Shown one piece after another: positions 1 to 9,554 of a stretch of 64,000 nt of DNA. The first letter of the stretch is position 1. The number at the start of each line of letters is the position of its first letter. Under the pieces are notes generated by a model. The model had not been told where the DNA came from and ran no database searches. It saw only the letters and a program-made list of their open reading frames with translations. Origin of the DNA: Pseudomonas sp. JUb42 (GTDB lineage Bacteria > Pseudomonadota > Gammaproteobacteria > Pseudomonadales > Pseudomonadaceae); assembly GCF_024807945.1 (NCBI RefSeq), contig NZ_JANUFD010000001.1, positions 434,001 to 498,000 on the forward strand, written 5' to 3'. A program made the position numbers and the translations under genes.

Positions 1-1
1 C

Positions 2-298
2 GACAAAAGCCCGGAATTTTTCCTGCGGCTCAACCAGCGACTGGCTGGCACGGGCTCGTCAGATGCCGAGTCGCTGATTCAGGTACAGGCCACTTCGGCA
101 CCGCCGTTCGAGGGGCTATACGAGCATCGCCGAGACAAACTCCATGAAGATGCGCTGGCTGACCGTGAACAATCACCGGCAATAAGGGATACTCGCGGGC
201 ACGTCCGCAGCTTCTGGGGAGCCCCGCATGCCCGTACAGACCACCGACAGCCTGAGCAGGATCGCGCCCTCGCAATGGGATGCCCTCCTGCCGGATGA
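2..298 (+). CDS. Possible 3' end of an unidentified upstream gene (partial)
   Basis: An open frame enters from the left edge and runs to a TGA at 296-298. Up to about position 180 its codons favour G or C in the third position, which suggests real coding sequence. The frame overlaps the next gene by about 70 bases, which is unusual, so either the true stop was lost through a sequence error or the last part is not translated. No family is recognised from this C-terminal fragment. Confidence 0.3.
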   Translation, partial: DKSPEFFLRLNQRLAGTGSSDAESLIQVQATSAPPFEGLYEHRRDKLHEDALADREQSPAIRDTRGHVRSFWGAPHARTDHRQPEQDRALAMGCPPAG

Positions 299-1352
299 CC
301 AGCCCTTCCTGCGCCATGCCTTTCTCAGTGCCCTGGAAGACAGCGGCAGCCTCGGCCCGCGTTCCGGCTGGCGTGCCGAACATCTGCTGCTGGTGGAGGA
401 TGAGCGCCTGATCGCGGCCATGCCGGCCTATCGCAAATGGCATTCCTACGGCGAGTATGTGTTCGACCACGCCTGGGCCGACGCCTGTCGCCGCGCCGGG
501 ATTGCTTATTACCCGAAACTGCTGTCTGCGGTGCCGTTCAGCCCGGTGGGCGGGGCGCGGATTCTCGCGGCGACGCCCCAGGCCGGGCGGGAGCTGTTGG
601 CGATAGTGCCGGAGTATGCCGAGAGCGAGCAGCTGTCGAGCGTGCACGTCAATTTCACCGATGCGTTTGCCGACAGCCTGTTGGCCGCAGAACCTGCCTG
701 GATGCAGCGCTACGGCTGCCAGTTTCACTGGCGCAACCGCGACTATCGGGATTTCCAGGACTTCCTCGACGCCCTCAGCTCGCGCAAGCGCAAACAGATG
801 CGCAAGGAACGCGAACAGGTGGCGGGACAGGGTATCGAGTTCGAGTGGTTGGAAGGTCACCAACTCAGCGAGGCGTTGTGGGATTTTGTCTACGCCTGCT
901 ATTCCAATACCTACGAGGTTCGTGGGCAATCGCCTTACCTGACCCGGGAATTCTTTAGCCTTGTGGCCGAACGCATGCCCGAAGCCATTCGCGTGGTCCT
1001 CGCCCGCCAGGGTTCACGCCCGGTGGCCATGGCCTTCAGCCTGATCGGTGGCGACAGTTTTTACGGGCGCTATTGGGGCTGCCTGGCGGAGTTCGACCGC
1101 CTGCACTTCGAGACCTGTTTCTACCAGGGCATGGATTTCGCCATTGCCCACGGCCTCAAGCGCTTCGACGCCGGTGCCCAGGGCGAGCACAAGCTGATCC
1201 GCGGCTTCGAGCCGGTGATTACCCACTCCTGGCATTACCTGTCCCATCCGGGGCTGAAAAATGCAGTGAGCGAGTTTCTTGAGCAGGAACGGGTCGGGGT
1301 GTTGGCCTATGCCGAGGATGCGCGCACGGCGTTGCCGTATCGGCAGGAGTGA
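228..1352 (+). CDS. FemAB-like GNAT-fold N-acyltransferase (DUF482/COG3146 type)
   Basis: The 374-residue protein resembles the COG3146 family, predicted acyltransferases related to peptidoglycan-bridge FemAB enzymes; substrates are unknown. Family-like features are the early PFLRHAFLSALE segment, which lines up with the usual N-terminus, the central RKRKQMRKER basic stretch and the late FDAGAQGEHKLIRGF motif. Length matches the family. The ATG is preceded by GGGGAG at a good distance, which supports this start. It appears monocistronic and is followed by a palindromic repeat. Function beyond acyl transfer is inference. Confidence 0.85.
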   Translation: MPVQTTDSLSRIAPSQWDALLPDDQPFLRHAFLSALEDSGSLGPRSGWRAEHLLLVEDERLIAAMPAYRKWHSYGEYVFDHAWADACRRAGIAYYPKLLSAVPFSPVGGARILAATPQAGRELLAIVPEYAESEQLSSVHVNFTDAFADSLLAAEPAWMQRYGCQFHWRNRDYRDFQDFLDALSSRKRKQMRKEREQVAGQGIEFEWLEGHQLSEALWDFVYACYSNTYEVRGQSPYLTREFFSLVAERMPEAIRVVLARQGSRPVAMAFSLIGGDSFYGRYWGCLAEFDRLHFETCFYQGMDFAIAHGLKRFDAGAQGEHKLIRGFEPVITHSWHYLSHPGLKNAVSEFLEQERVGVLAYAEDARTALPYRQE

Positions 1353-1403
1353 CCATTACCGCAGGTACAGATCTGGGGGAGGGAGGACTTGGTGGAACCA
1401 AGT

Positions 1404-1497
1404 CTGTGGGAGCGAATTCATTCGCGAAAGGGCTGATTCAAACGCTACATATTCATCGTCAGAAATATCGCCTTCGCGAGTGAATTCGCTCCCACAG
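1404..1497. repeat. REP-type palindromic pair (GAATTCATTCGC family)
   Basis: Two inverted arms, GTGGGAGCGAATTCATTCGC and its near complement, flank a loop of about 45 bases. It lies between two convergent genes, where it could form a stable hairpin in either transcript. Confidence 0.85.
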
Positions 1498-1517
1498 CGG
1501 GGCTAACAGTGTTTTGT

Positions 1518-3362
1518 TCAATCAATCCCGACAAACCCACCCGTCTGGTGCTGCCATAACCGCGCATAGAGCCCGCCCTGGGCCAATAGCTCGGCATGTG
1601 TACCCATCTCGGCAATCTGGCCGTTCTCCAGCACCACCAGGCGATCCATGCGCGCAATGGTCGACAGGCGGTGGGCGATGGCGATGACGGTCTTGCCTTG
1701 CATCAGGGTTTCCAGGCTTTCCTGAATCGCTGCTTCGACTTCCGAGTCCAGCGCTGACGTGGCTTCGTCCATGATCAGGATCGGCGCGTCCTTGAGCAGC
1801 ACCCGGGCAATGGCGATGCGCTGGCGTTGGCCGCCGGACAGCTTGACACCGCGCTCGCCGACCTGGGCGTCGAAGCCGGTACGGCCTTCGGCGTCTGACA
1901 GCAGCGGGATGAACTCGTCGGCCCGGGCCTTATGCACGGCGTCCCAGAGCTGCGCGTCAGTGGCTTCGGGGCGACCATACAGCAAGTTGTCGCGGATCGA
2001 GCGGTGCAACAACGAGGTGTCCTGAGTGATCATGCCGATGCGTTCGCGCAGGCTTTCCTGAGTGACGTGGGAAATGTCCTGGTTGTCGATCAGAATGTTA
2101 CCGCCCTGCACGTCGTACATACGCAAGAGCAGGTTGACCAGGGTGGATTTACCCGCACCGGAAGGCCCGATCAGGCCAATCTTCTCACCCGGCTTGATAT
2201 CCAGATTGAGCTTCTGGATCACGCTGCTGCCCTTGCCGGACTTGTTCGGGTAATGGAACTCGACGTTATCGAATTTCACCCCGCCCTTGTCCACCAACAG
2301 GCGCGGCGCGGTCTGGCGATCGGTGACGCTGACCGGCTGGGAGATGGTTTCCAGGCCGTCCTGGACCATGCCGATATTCTCGAAGATGCCGTTGACTACC
2401 CACATGATCCAGCCGGACATGTTGACGATACGAATCGCCAGGCCCGTCGCCAGGGCAATGGCGCCGACGGAAATCAGCGACTGCGACCACAGCCACAGGG
2501 CCAGGCCCGTGCTGCTGACGATCAGCAGGCCGTTCATGCTGGTGATCACGGTATCCATAGCCGTGACCACACGCCCGGCCAGCTGGGTTTTTTCGTTGGA
2601 CTCGCTGATAGCCTCACGGGCGTACTGCTGCTCGTAGTTGGTGTGGGCGAACAGCTTGAGGGTGGTGATATTGGTGTAGCCGTCGACGATGCGGCCCATG
2701 AGCTTGGAGCGGGCGTCCGACGATACCACCGAGCGTTCCTTGACCCGCGGAACGAAGTAGCACAACGCCAGGATATAGGCGGCGATCCAGCACAGCAGCG
2801 GGATCATCAGGCGCCAGTCCGCTTCGGCGAACAGCACCAGGGAGCTGATGGCGTAGATCAGCACATGCCAGAGGGCGTCCACTGCCTGTACGGCGGAGTC
2901 ACGCAGCGAGTTGCCGGTCTGCATGATGCGCTGGGCGATGCGTCCGGCGAAGTCGTTCTGGAAGAAATTCAGGCTCTGCTTGAGCACGTAGTTGTGGTTC
3001 TGCCAGCGGATCATGCTGGTCATGCCGGGGCTGATGGTCTGGTGCACCAGCAGGTCGTGCAGGCCGACGAAGATTGGCCGCAGCAGCAGGGCGACCACAG
3101 TCATCCAGATCAGCTCGCTGCCGTGCAGGCTGAAAAAATCCTTGGCCGGGGTGTTCTGGGTCAGGTCGATGATGCGGCTCAGGTAGCTGAACAGTGCCAC
3201 TTCGATCAACGCGCCGATCAGGCCGACGATCAATAGCGCGACGAAACTGGGCCAGACCTGACGCAGATAATAAATGTAGAAAGACAGGACTTGCTTGGGG
3301 GGCGCGGCGGTGGGCGCGTCACGGAAGATGTCGATCAGCTTTTCAAAACGGCGATAGAACAT
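1518..3362 (-). CDS. ABC exporter, fused permease and ATPase
   Basis: The 614-residue half-transporter has an N-terminal type IV exporter membrane domain (about residues 30-330, six hydrophobic helices) and a C-terminal nucleotide-binding domain. The ATPase shows Walker A GPSGAGKST, signature LSGGQRQRIAIAR, Walker B ILIMDEATSALD and the switch histidine in AIAHRLSTIAR. Such proteins dimerise in the inner membrane and export lipids, drugs or peptides. No substrate can be read from the sequence and no partner gene is adjacent. The gene is well separated from its neighbours and probably transcribed alone. Confidence 0.92.
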   Translation of the reverse strand: MFYRRFEKLIDIFRDAPTAAPPKQVLSFYIYYLRQVWPSFVALLIVGLIGALIEVALFSYLSRIIDLTQNTPAKDFFSLHGSELIWMTVVALLLRPIFVGLHDLLVHQTISPGMTSMIRWQNHNYVLKQSLNFFQNDFAGRIAQRIMQTGNSLRDSAVQAVDALWHVLIYAISSLVLFAEADWRLMIPLLCWIAAYILALCYFVPRVKERSVVSSDARSKLMGRIVDGYTNITTLKLFAHTNYEQQYAREAISESNEKTQLAGRVVTAMDTVITSMNGLLIVSSTGLALWLWSQSLISVGAIALATGLAIRIVNMSGWIMWVVNGIFENIGMVQDGLETISQPVSVTDRQTAPRLLVDKGGVKFDNVEFHYPNKSGKGSSVIQKLNLDIKPGEKIGLIGPSGAGKSTLVNLLLRMYDVQGGNILIDNQDISHVTQESLRERIGMITQDTSLLHRSIRDNLLYGRPEATDAQLWDAVHKARADEFIPLLSDAEGRTGFDAQVGERGVKLSGGQRQRIAIARVLLKDAPILIMDEATSALDSEVEAAIQESLETLMQGKTVIAIAHRLSTIARMDRLVVLENGQIAEMGTHAELLAQGGLYARLWQHQTGGFVGID

Positions 3363-3471
3363 GGGTAATGACGCCCACGACGAGGGGGCTCTCCTGACGA
3401 TTAAAACTCACCGGGTGTGACCCCATGAAAGCGCTTTGTGTTCAAGCCGATTTCACGGGGCCCCTGGCCGG

Positions 3472-4035
3472 TTAAGGCAGGCGCTTGGCCGATTTGATCA
3501 GAATAGGGTCCAGCGGCACGTTCTGCATGCCGCCTTTGTTGCCGGCCTGAACGTTGACGATCTGGTCGACGACATCCATGCCGCGCACGACCTTGCCGAA
3601 CACTGCATAGCCATAGTCACGAGTACCGTGGTCGAGCATGGCATTGTCGGCGACGTTGATGAAGAACTGGCTGGTAGCCGAGTCCACAACGGACGTGCGG
3701 GCCATGGCAACGGTGCCACGCACGTTATGCAGGCCGTTGTCGGCTTCGTTCTTGATCGGATCCTTGGTCGGCTTCTGCGTCATCTGCGCCGTGAAACCGC
3801 CACCCTGGGCCATGAAGCCGGGGATGACACGGTGGAAGATGGTGTTGTTGTAGAAGCCGCTGTCGACGTAGCCGAGGAAGTTCTTGGTGCTGATCGGCGC
3901 CTTGGCATCGGCCAGCTCCAGTTCGACTTCGCCGAAACTGGTAGTCAGCACGACGTGGGTCGGCTTCACATCGGCCGCCAACAGCTGGGCGGCGAACAGC
4001 ATGGAGCAGGCAGCAAGGGCGATTTTCTTCAACAT
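3472..4035 (-). CDS. ppiA: Periplasmic peptidyl-prolyl cis-trans isomerase A (cyclophilin)
   Basis: The 187-residue protein has a Sec signal peptide ([20 protein letters not shown]) followed by a cyclophilin domain. The hallmark [15 protein letters not shown] catalytic segment is present, as are the family asparagine and phenylalanine-rich core strands. It catalyses proline isomerisation during folding of exported proteins in the periplasm. A longer open frame extends 70 codons upstream, but the signal peptide fixes the start at 4035. Confidence 0.93.
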   Translation of the reverse strand: MLKKIALAACSMLFAAQLLAADVKPTHVVLTTSFGEVELELADAKAPISTKNFLGYVDSGFYNNTIFHRVIPGFMAQGGGFTAQMTQKPTKDPIKNEADNGLHNVRGTVAMARTSVVDSATSQFFINVADNAMLDHGTRDYGYAVFGKVVRGMDVVDQIVNVQAGNKGGMQNVPLDPILIKSAKRLP

Positions 4036-4158
4036 GTTCGGTTGATCCTGAGTGATGTATTCGACTGCAACCCATTCACGGAGCGCGGGTTGCGCTTGCG
4101 CGGGCAAGGTAACCACGTTTGGGATTTTTTGCCCAGTGCTCAAGCGGCGATGCCTGGC

Positions 4159-4232
4159 CTGTAGGAGCTGCCGACGGCTGCGAAAGCGGTATACCAGGTA
4201 GCCCTTATCGCAGCCTTCGGCAGCTCCTACAG
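4159..4232. repeat. REP-type palindrome (GTAGGAGCTGCCG family)
   Basis: The arms CTGTAGGAGCTGCCGACGGC and its complement enclose about 25 bases. A second copy of this family lies at 59886-59953. Confidence 0.85.
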
Positions 4233-4259
4233 CGTCGCGTTCCAAATCCTGGTATTGCG

Positions 4260-5042
4260 TTATGTTTGAGAGAGAAACTCCAGCACCGTGCGATTAAACA
4301 CCTCAGGCTGATCCAGTGGCGTGGCATGGCGGGAGTTTTCGATGACCACCAGGCGTGCATCGGGGATGAGTTTCACATAGGCCTGTTTCAGCGCGACCGG
4401 GGTGTAGTCGCGGTCGGCGCTGATGATCAGGGTCGGGCAACTGATTCGCCCAAGACGCTCTTGCACGCCCCAGCCGATAATGGCGTCGAAACTGGCCAGG
4501 TAGGCGCGCTTGTCGTTCTGCGCCCAGCGTTCGGCGGCCTTGCGGCGCAGGTCGACCTGTTCGGGGCGGGGGAACAGGTTCTGGCCGATGGCCTTGCCCA
4601 AAGTGCCCATGCTCAGCACCCGGGATAAAACCCAGCGCTTACCGTATTGCCAGACATCATTGAGCGAGCGCACCTTGACCTCGGGTGCGCTGTTGACGAT
4701 GCACAGGCTGCGCAGCAATTGCGGCTTATCCACCGCCAGCTGGAAGCCGATCATGCCACCCATGGACAGCCCCAGCAGATGCACCGGCCCCAGGCCCAGA
4801 TGCTCGATCAGGGCTTCGACATCCCTGGCGAACCCGGCCATGCTGTAGCGCTCTTGCGGCTTGTCGGAACGGCCATGGCCGCGCACATCGACCACGATCA
4901 CCCGATAGTGAACGGCGAACGCCGGGACCTGGTGCTCCCAGTCCCGGCTGCTGGAGCCCAGGCCGTGGACCAGCAGCAGCGGGTCGCCCTGGCCATATTC
5001 CTCGTAGTGCAGTGAACAGTCTTCATGTTCGAAAAAAGCCAT
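4260..5042 (-). CDS. Alpha/beta-fold hydrolase
   Basis: The 260-residue protein has the alpha/beta hydrolase fold, closest in style to 3-oxoadipate enol-lactonase-like esterases. It shows the oxyanion-side [10 protein letters not shown] motif, the nucleophile elbow GLSMGG, an acid residue near ADRDYTPV and a histidine in [11 protein letters not shown], completing a Ser-Asp-His triad. There is no signal peptide, so it is cytoplasmic. No pathway genes adjoin it and its substrate cannot be predicted. Confidence 0.88.
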   Translation of the reverse strand: MAFFEHEDCSLHYEEYGQGDPLLLVHGLGSSSRDWEHQVPAFAVHYRVIVVDVRGHGRSDKPQERYSMAGFARDVEALIEHLGLGPVHLLGLSMGGMIGFQLAVDKPQLLRSLCIVNSAPEVKVRSLNDVWQYGKRWVLSRVLSMGTLGKAIGQNLFPRPEQVDLRRKAAERWAQNDKRAYLASFDAIIGWGVQERLGRISCPTLIISADRDYTPVALKQAYVKLIPDARLVVIENSRHATPLDQPEVFNRTVLEFLSQT

Positions 5043-5080
5043 GGCAGCGTCCTTGTCTGGCGGGAGTTGTGAGAACTGAT

Positions 5081-5172
5081 TGTGGGAGCGAATTCATTCG
5101 CGAAGGCGGTGCTCCGGGCGATGAAGATGCGTCGAATGTACCGGCCTCTTCGCGAATGAATTCGCTCCTACA
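5081..5172. repeat. REP-type palindromic pair (GAATTCATTCGC family)
   Basis: Inverted arms of GTGGGAGCGAATTCATTCGC type flank a loop that is nearly identical to the one at 9027-9118, including GATGAAGATGCGTCGAATGT. Confidence 0.88.
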
Positions 5173-5225
5173 ATGCATTACCTCGAAATTCAGTCCGTTA
5201 TTTTCGCTGTAGCGGCGGTTGTTAA

Positions 5226-6149
5226 TCAGGCCTGCTGCGGCGCGGCAAACGGCGCACTCAAGGGTGCCGTGTCGAAATTGCGGATCAGCTCGATAAGGAT
5301 CTGCGTCGCCGGGCCCAGGGGTTTGTCCTTGCTTGAATAGAGGTAGAACTGCGGATTACGGCTGCCGCCCTTGTCCATCGGCAGGGGCTTGAGCACGCCT
5401 TCGCAGATTTCCCGCTCGATCATGTGCCGAGGCAGCCAGCCAAAGCCCAGGCCGCTGCTGATAAAGGTCGCGGCGGTGGCCAGGCTGCCAACGGTCCAGC
5501 GCTGCTCGGCGCCGAGCCAGCCGACGTCTCGCGGCTGCTGGCGGCCGGAGTCGCGGATCACCACTTGCAGCTGGCTTTCCAGATCCTGGAAATTCAGCTC
5601 GCGGTGCAATTGATGCAGCGGGTGTTCCGGGTGAGCTACGGCGACGAATTCCACCGAACTCATTTCCGTGCCCAGGTAGCCAGGAATGCTGAAGCCGCTG
5701 ATGGCCAGGTCCGCAACGCCTTCGAGCAGCACTTCCTCGACCCCGGACAACACTTCTTCGCGCAGACGCACCCGGCAGCCGCGGCTTTGCGGCATGAAGG
5801 CGGTCAGGGCGCGGACCAGACGGGCGTTGGGGTAGGCGGCGTCCACCACCAGGCGCACTTCAGCCTCCCAGCCTTGCTCCATGTGATGAGCCAGGTCTTC
5901 CAACTGGCTGGCCGACTTGACCAGTTGCCGCGAACGGCGCAGCAGCACTTCACCGGCTTCGGTGAGCACGGCCTTGCGCCCGTCGATGCGCAGCAACGGC
6001 ACGCCCAACTGATCCTGCATGCGCGCCACGGTGTAGCTCACCGAGGACTGCGAGCGATGGAGGATTTCGGCGGCCTGGGCGAAGCCGCCATGATCGACCA
6101 CGGCCTGCAGGGTGCGCCATTGATCGAGGGTCACGCGGGGGGCTTTCAT
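5226..6149 (-). CDS. LysR-family transcriptional regulator
   Basis: The 307-residue protein has an N-terminal winged helix-turn-helix (about residues 7-66, with GGFAQAAEILHRSQSSVSYT as recognition region) and a C-terminal periplasmic-binding-like effector domain. It is divergent from the small exported-protein gene at 6214, with a 64-base shared promoter space, so it may control that gene as well as itself. Its effector is unknown. Confidence 0.92.
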   Translation of the reverse strand: MKAPRVTLDQWRTLQAVVDHGGFAQAAEILHRSQSSVSYTVARMQDQLGVPLLRIDGRKAVLTEAGEVLLRRSRQLVKSASQLEDLAHHMEQGWEAEVRLVVDAAYPNARLVRALTAFMPQSRGCRVRLREEVLSGVEEVLLEGVADLAISGFSIPGYLGTEMSSVEFVAVAHPEHPLHQLHRELNFQDLESQLQVVIRDSGRQQPRDVGWLGAEQRWTVGSLATAATFISSGLGFGWLPRHMIEREICEGVLKPLPMDKGGSRNPQFYLYSSKDKPLGPATQILIELIRNFDTAPLSAPFAAPQQA

Positions 6150-6213
6150 CTATGGCTCCATAGTGGCTGTTTGGACTACTCTGGCAGCCTTAAAAAAACA
6201 AAGAGACTGCCCA

Positions 6214-6528
6214 ATGAAAAGAATCTGTTGTGTGCTGCTGGCGCTCCTGCCCCTGAGTGCCTGGGCCTATCCCATCGATGTGACAAAACAGGTCAAGGGC
6301 GTCGAGGTCGACTACACCAGCCATGACACGTTCTACGACACCGGTTCCATTACCCTGAACAACTATGGCAGCGTCGACGCGCAATGCAGCCTGGTGTTCC
6401 GCAACGGCCCGGAATCGCCGCGCAACCGCCACGTCACAGTTGCCGCCAAGAGCAGCACCGACGTCTCGGCCAAGTTCAATCGCAGCATCATCAAGCTGCG
6501 CATTGATGTGAGTTGCGAGCCGAAATAG
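6214..6528 (+). CDS. Small exported protein of unknown function
   Basis: The 104-residue protein has a clear signal peptide ending near AWA and a mature part of about 85 residues with two cysteines (AQCSLVF and DVSCEPK) that could form a disulphide. Homologues in pseudomonads have been labelled 3-phosphoglycerate kinase, but nothing in this sequence supports that: there is no nucleotide-binding motif and the length is far too short. The start follows an AAGAGA site. It is divergent from the LysR gene at 5226-6149. Confidence 0.8.
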   Translation: MKRICCVLLALLPLSAWAYPIDVTKQVKGVEVDYTSHDTFYDTGSITLNNYGSVDAQCSLVFRNGPESPRNRHVTVAAKSSTDVSAKFNRSIIKLRIDVSCEPK

Positions 6529-6549
6529 CTGCTGGCTCTCGGATTGCGT

Positions 6550-6641
6550 TGTGGGAGCGGATTCATCCGCGAGGACGGCATTGCCGATTCAAAAGATGTA
6601 TCGGGTATACCGGCCTATTCGCGGATGAATCCGCTCCCACA
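6550..6641. repeat. REP-type palindromic pair (GGATTCATCCGC variant)
   Basis: Arms TGTGGGAGCGGATTCATCCG and its complement flank about 45 bases. It lies between the small exported protein and the azoreductase gene. Confidence 0.85.
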
Positions 6642-6794
6642 AACCATTAGTCATAGTCGAAAGAGTAGAGCGAGCTCACGAATAAAACAAATTATTCGAT
6701 TGATAGAAGCAGATTTTTCAGCTTTTTAATCGATATATCCCTGTCTAAGCTTCACTCCATCGACTCAAGACACCCTTCGATGGAGGCAACATCC

Positions 6795-7394
6795 ATGTCC
6801 CGCGTACTGATCATTGAAAGCAGCGCCCGTCAGCAAGATTCGGTTTCCCGTCAACTGACCCGCCAGTTCATCAGCCAATGGCAAGCGGCGCATCCTGCCG
6901 ATCAGATCACGGTGCGCGACCTGGCCAGCGAGCCGGTGCCTCATCTGGATTCGACCCTGCTCGGTGGCTGGATGAAGCCCGACGAACAACGCACGCCGGC
7001 TGAACAGGCTGCCCTTGAGCGCTCCAATGTGCTGACCGAAGAACTGGTCGCCGCCGATGTCGTGGTCCTGGCCGCGCCCATGTACAACTTCGCCATCCCC
7101 AGCACCCTCAAAGCCTGGTTCGACCATGTGCTGCGTGCCGGCGTGACCTTCAAGTATGGCGAAACCGGTCCCCAGGGCCTGCTGGTCGGCAAGCGCGCCT
7201 TTGTCCTGACCGCCCGTGGCGGAATCTATGCCGGCAGCAGCCTTGATCATCAGGAACCCTACCTGCGTCAGGTACTGGGTTTTATCGGGATTCACGATGT
7301 CAGCTTTATCCATGCCGAAGGTCTGAACATGGGTGGCGACTTCGTGGAAAAAGGCATCAACCAGGCCATCGCCAAGCTGGCTAAGGTGGCCTGA
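6795..7394 (+). CDS. azoR: FMN-dependent NADH-azoreductase / NADH:quinone oxidoreductase
   Basis: The 199-residue flavodoxin-fold protein matches the AzoR family in length and motifs: IIESSARQQDSVSRQL near the N-terminus, the FMN-binding APMYNFAIPSTLKAWFDH segment and the TARGG loop. The family reduces quinones and azo compounds with NADH as homodimers in the cytosol. The start at 6795 follows GGAGG at 6782-6786; a longer in-frame start exists but would place this site inside the gene. Confidence 0.92.
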   Translation: MSRVLIIESSARQQDSVSRQLTRQFISQWQAAHPADQITVRDLASEPVPHLDSTLLGGWMKPDEQRTPAEQAALERSNVLTEELVAADVVVLAAPMYNFAIPSTLKAWFDHVLRAGVTFKYGETGPQGLLVGKRAFVLTARGGIYAGSSLDHQEPYLRQVLGFIGIHDVSFIHAEGLNMGGDFVEKGINQAIAKLAKVA

Positions 7395-7417
7395 TCTGCT
7401 GGTCCCTGGATGACATT

Positions 7418-7471
7418 TGTGGGACCGGCTTTAGCCGGGAATGCGCCTTTCCGGCTAAAGCCGGTCCCACA
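7418..7471. repeat. REP-type palindrome (CCGGCTTTAGCCGG family)
   Basis: A short hairpin formed by GTGGGACCGGCTTTAGCCGG and its complement with a tiny loop. It lies just after azoR and could act as a transcript 3' end. Confidence 0.85.
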
Positions 7472-7584
7472 ATCAGACTCGTTTCTGAGCAAAATTCGCC
7501 CGTTGACGTAAAGAAATTCGGCCCCGGCGCCGGAAACCGTTACGCTATACGACTGTATTTTTGTATTTCATCGAGGTAGCACCC

Positions 7585-8925
7585 GTGTTTTCCCAATTCG
7601 CCCTGCATGAACGCCTGCTTAAAGCTGTGGCCGAGCTGAAATTTGTCGAGCCTACGCCTGTGCAGGCGGCGGCCATTCCATTGGCCCTGCAAGGGCGTGA
7701 CCTGCGGGTGACGGCGCAAACCGGTAGCGGCAAGACCGCTGCATTCGTCCTGCCGATCCTCAACCGACTGATGGGCCCGGCCCAGGTGCGCGTCGACATT
7801 CGCGCGGTGATCCTGCTGCCGACTCGCGAGCTGGCGCAGCAGACCCTCAAGGAATTCGAGCGTTTCTCCCAGTTCACCTTCATCAAGTCCGGGCTGATTA
7901 CTGGCGGCGAAGACTTCAAGGTCCAGGCCGCCATGCTGCGCAAGGTGCCGGATGTGCTGATCGGCACGCCGGGTCGCCTGCTGGAGCAGCTCAATGCGGG
8001 CAACCTGGATCTGAAAAAGGTCGAAGTGCTGGTACTGGACGAAGCCGACCGCATGCTTGACATGGGTTTCTCCGAGGACGTCGAGCGTCTGGTCGGCGAG
8101 TGCCCGAACCGTGAGCAGACCATGCTGTTCTCCGCCACCACCGGCGGCGCCGGCCTGCGCGACATGATCGCCAAGGTGCTCAAGGATCCACAGCACCTGC
8201 AACTCAACAGCGTCAGCGAACTGGCCTCGGGCACGCGTCAGCAGATCATCACTGCCGACCATAACGTGCACAAGGAACAGGTGCTCAACTGGCTGCTGGC
8301 CAACGAGACCTATCAGAAAGCCATTATCTTCACCAATACCAAGGCCATGGCCGACCGCCTGTACGGCCGTCTGGTTGCCCAGGAATACAAGGCGTTCGTG
8401 CTGCACGGCGACAAGGACCAGAAGGATCGCAAGGCCGCGATTGACCGTCTCAAGCAGGGCGGCGTGAAGATCCTGGTGGCAACCGATGTGGCGGCCCGGG
8501 GTCTGGACGTCGATGGCCTGGACATGGTCATCAACTTCGACATGCCGCGCAGTGGCGATGACTACGTGCACCGCGTCGGCCGTACCGGTCGTGCCGGGGC
8601 CGAAGGTCTGGCGATTTCGTTGATCTGCCACGGCGACTGGAACCTGATGTCGAGCATCGAGCGCTATCTCAAGCAGAAGTTCGAGCGTCGGGTGATCAAG
8701 GAAGTCAAAGGCACCTACGGCGGACCGAAGAAGGTCAAGGCGTCCGGCAAGGCTGTTGGCGTGAAGAAAAAGAAAACCGATGCCAAGAGCGACAAGAAAA
8801 AAGCCGTGGCCAAGGCCCCGACTCGCCGCAAGAGCGCCAACCGGCCCAAGCCCGACGCCCTGGTAAGCCAGGATGGTCTGGCACCGCTGAAGAAGCGCAA
8901 GACCCCGGCGCCGGCGGCTGAGTAA
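7585..8925 (+). CDS. DEAD-box ATP-dependent RNA helicase
   Basis: The 446-residue protein has both RecA-like helicase domains: motif I AQTGSGKT, motif Ia PTRELA, motif II DEAD (VLDEADRMLDMGF), motif III SAT, and motifs V-VI in ATDVAARGLDVDGL and HRVGRTGRAG. A basic C-terminal tail of about 75 residues rich in Lys (KKKKTDAKSDKKKAVAK) probably binds RNA nonspecifically. The GTG at 7585 follows a GAGG site; an upstream TTG start is less likely. It belongs to the RhlE/SrmB-type group acting in ribosome assembly or RNA turnover, but the exact orthologue is not assigned. Confidence 0.93.
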   Translation: MFSQFALHERLLKAVAELKFVEPTPVQAAAIPLALQGRDLRVTAQTGSGKTAAFVLPILNRLMGPAQVRVDIRAVILLPTRELAQQTLKEFERFSQFTFIKSGLITGGEDFKVQAAMLRKVPDVLIGTPGRLLEQLNAGNLDLKKVEVLVLDEADRMLDMGFSEDVERLVGECPNREQTMLFSATTGGAGLRDMIAKVLKDPQHLQLNSVSELASGTRQQIITADHNVHKEQVLNWLLANETYQKAIIFTNTKAMADRLYGRLVAQEYKAFVLHGDKDQKDRKAAIDRLKQGGVKILVATDVAARGLDVDGLDMVINFDMPRSGDDYVHRVGRTGRAGAEGLAISLICHGDWNLMSSIERYLKQKFERRVIKEVKGTYGGPKKVKASGKAVGVKKKKTDAKSDKKKAVAKAPTRRKSANRPKPDALVSQDGLAPLKKRKTPAPAAE

Positions 8926-9026
8926 GCCAATGTCCGTTTAATTATCTAGTTAACGGAAGCCGCCTTGTTGGAGCGAGGCTTGCCCGCCAATCAGGCGGCG
9001 CGCAACTTATTGAATCACAGAGACTC

Positions 9027-9118
9027 TGTGGGAGCGAATTCATTCGTGAAGGCGGTGTTCCAGGCGATGAAGATGCGTCGAATGTACCGGCCTCTTCGCG
9101 AATGAATTCGCTCCCACA
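9027..9118. repeat. REP-type palindromic pair (GAATTCATTCGC family)
   Basis: Almost the same sequence as the pair at 5081-5172, loop included. It fills much of the 289-base gap between the helicase and the next gene. A lone half-site of the GGAGCGAGGCTTGCCCGC family lies just upstream near 8970. Confidence 0.88.
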
Positions 9119-9214
9119 AGATTTGCTCCCTGCCTCGGTTAGTGTTTGCTGCGTGACAGCGCGGCGTCGTCGACGGGGCGGGATCTCCCACAGTACCGGT
9201 GTTTGCCGCGTTAG

Positions 9215-9493
9215 CTACCGAGTCTTCTCTGTGGCCTTATCCACTTCCTTGATCCGCTGATCAACCCGTTCGCAAGGATCGGGTGCCGTGTCCTTCGCGT
9301 CGGTCTTCAGGTCCATGCCTTTCATCTCCTTGTTGATCTCCCTGGCCTTGGCCGGGTCCTGCTGCGTGTCTTTTTTCACCTCCTGAGCCAGCTCGCCGCG
9401 TTTCTGCACGGCGTCTTCGGCGCTGCATTCGGCCCAGGCCGGTACGCTGCATAACAGTGTCAGGGCAGCGGTCAATCCCAGTAGCGTTTTCAT
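9215..9493 (-). CDS. Small exported charged protein, function unknown
   Basis: The 92-residue protein has a signal peptide (cleavage after AWA) and a highly charged, helix-forming mature part of about 72 residues. Cysteines in ECSAED and DPCERV could pair. The run of Lys, Glu, Asp and Gln residues suggests a helical hairpin. No family is recognised. GTTATTATGA-type sequence with AGGAAGGTGAGG precedes the start. Confidence 0.72.
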   Translation of the reverse strand: MKTLLGLTAALTLLCSVPAWAECSAEDAVQKRGELAQEVKKDTQQDPAKAREINKEMKGMDLKTDAKDTAPDPCERVDQRIKEVDKATEKTR

Positions 9494-9554
9494 AATAACC
9501 TCACCTTCCTAGTGGATATAAAGGTGGAGCTATTGGCGCTGGGAAAAGTTCAGT

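Noticed and set aside
1932..3236. A 434-codon open frame on the plus strand opposite the ABC exporter
   Set aside because: It mirrors the codon pattern of the real gene, has no ribosome site and its translation is rich in His, Gln and Asp, as is usual for antisense frames in GC-rich DNA.
6214..6528. 3-phosphoglycerate kinase, a label used for similar small proteins
   Set aside because: The protein has a signal peptide, 104 residues and no kinase motif.
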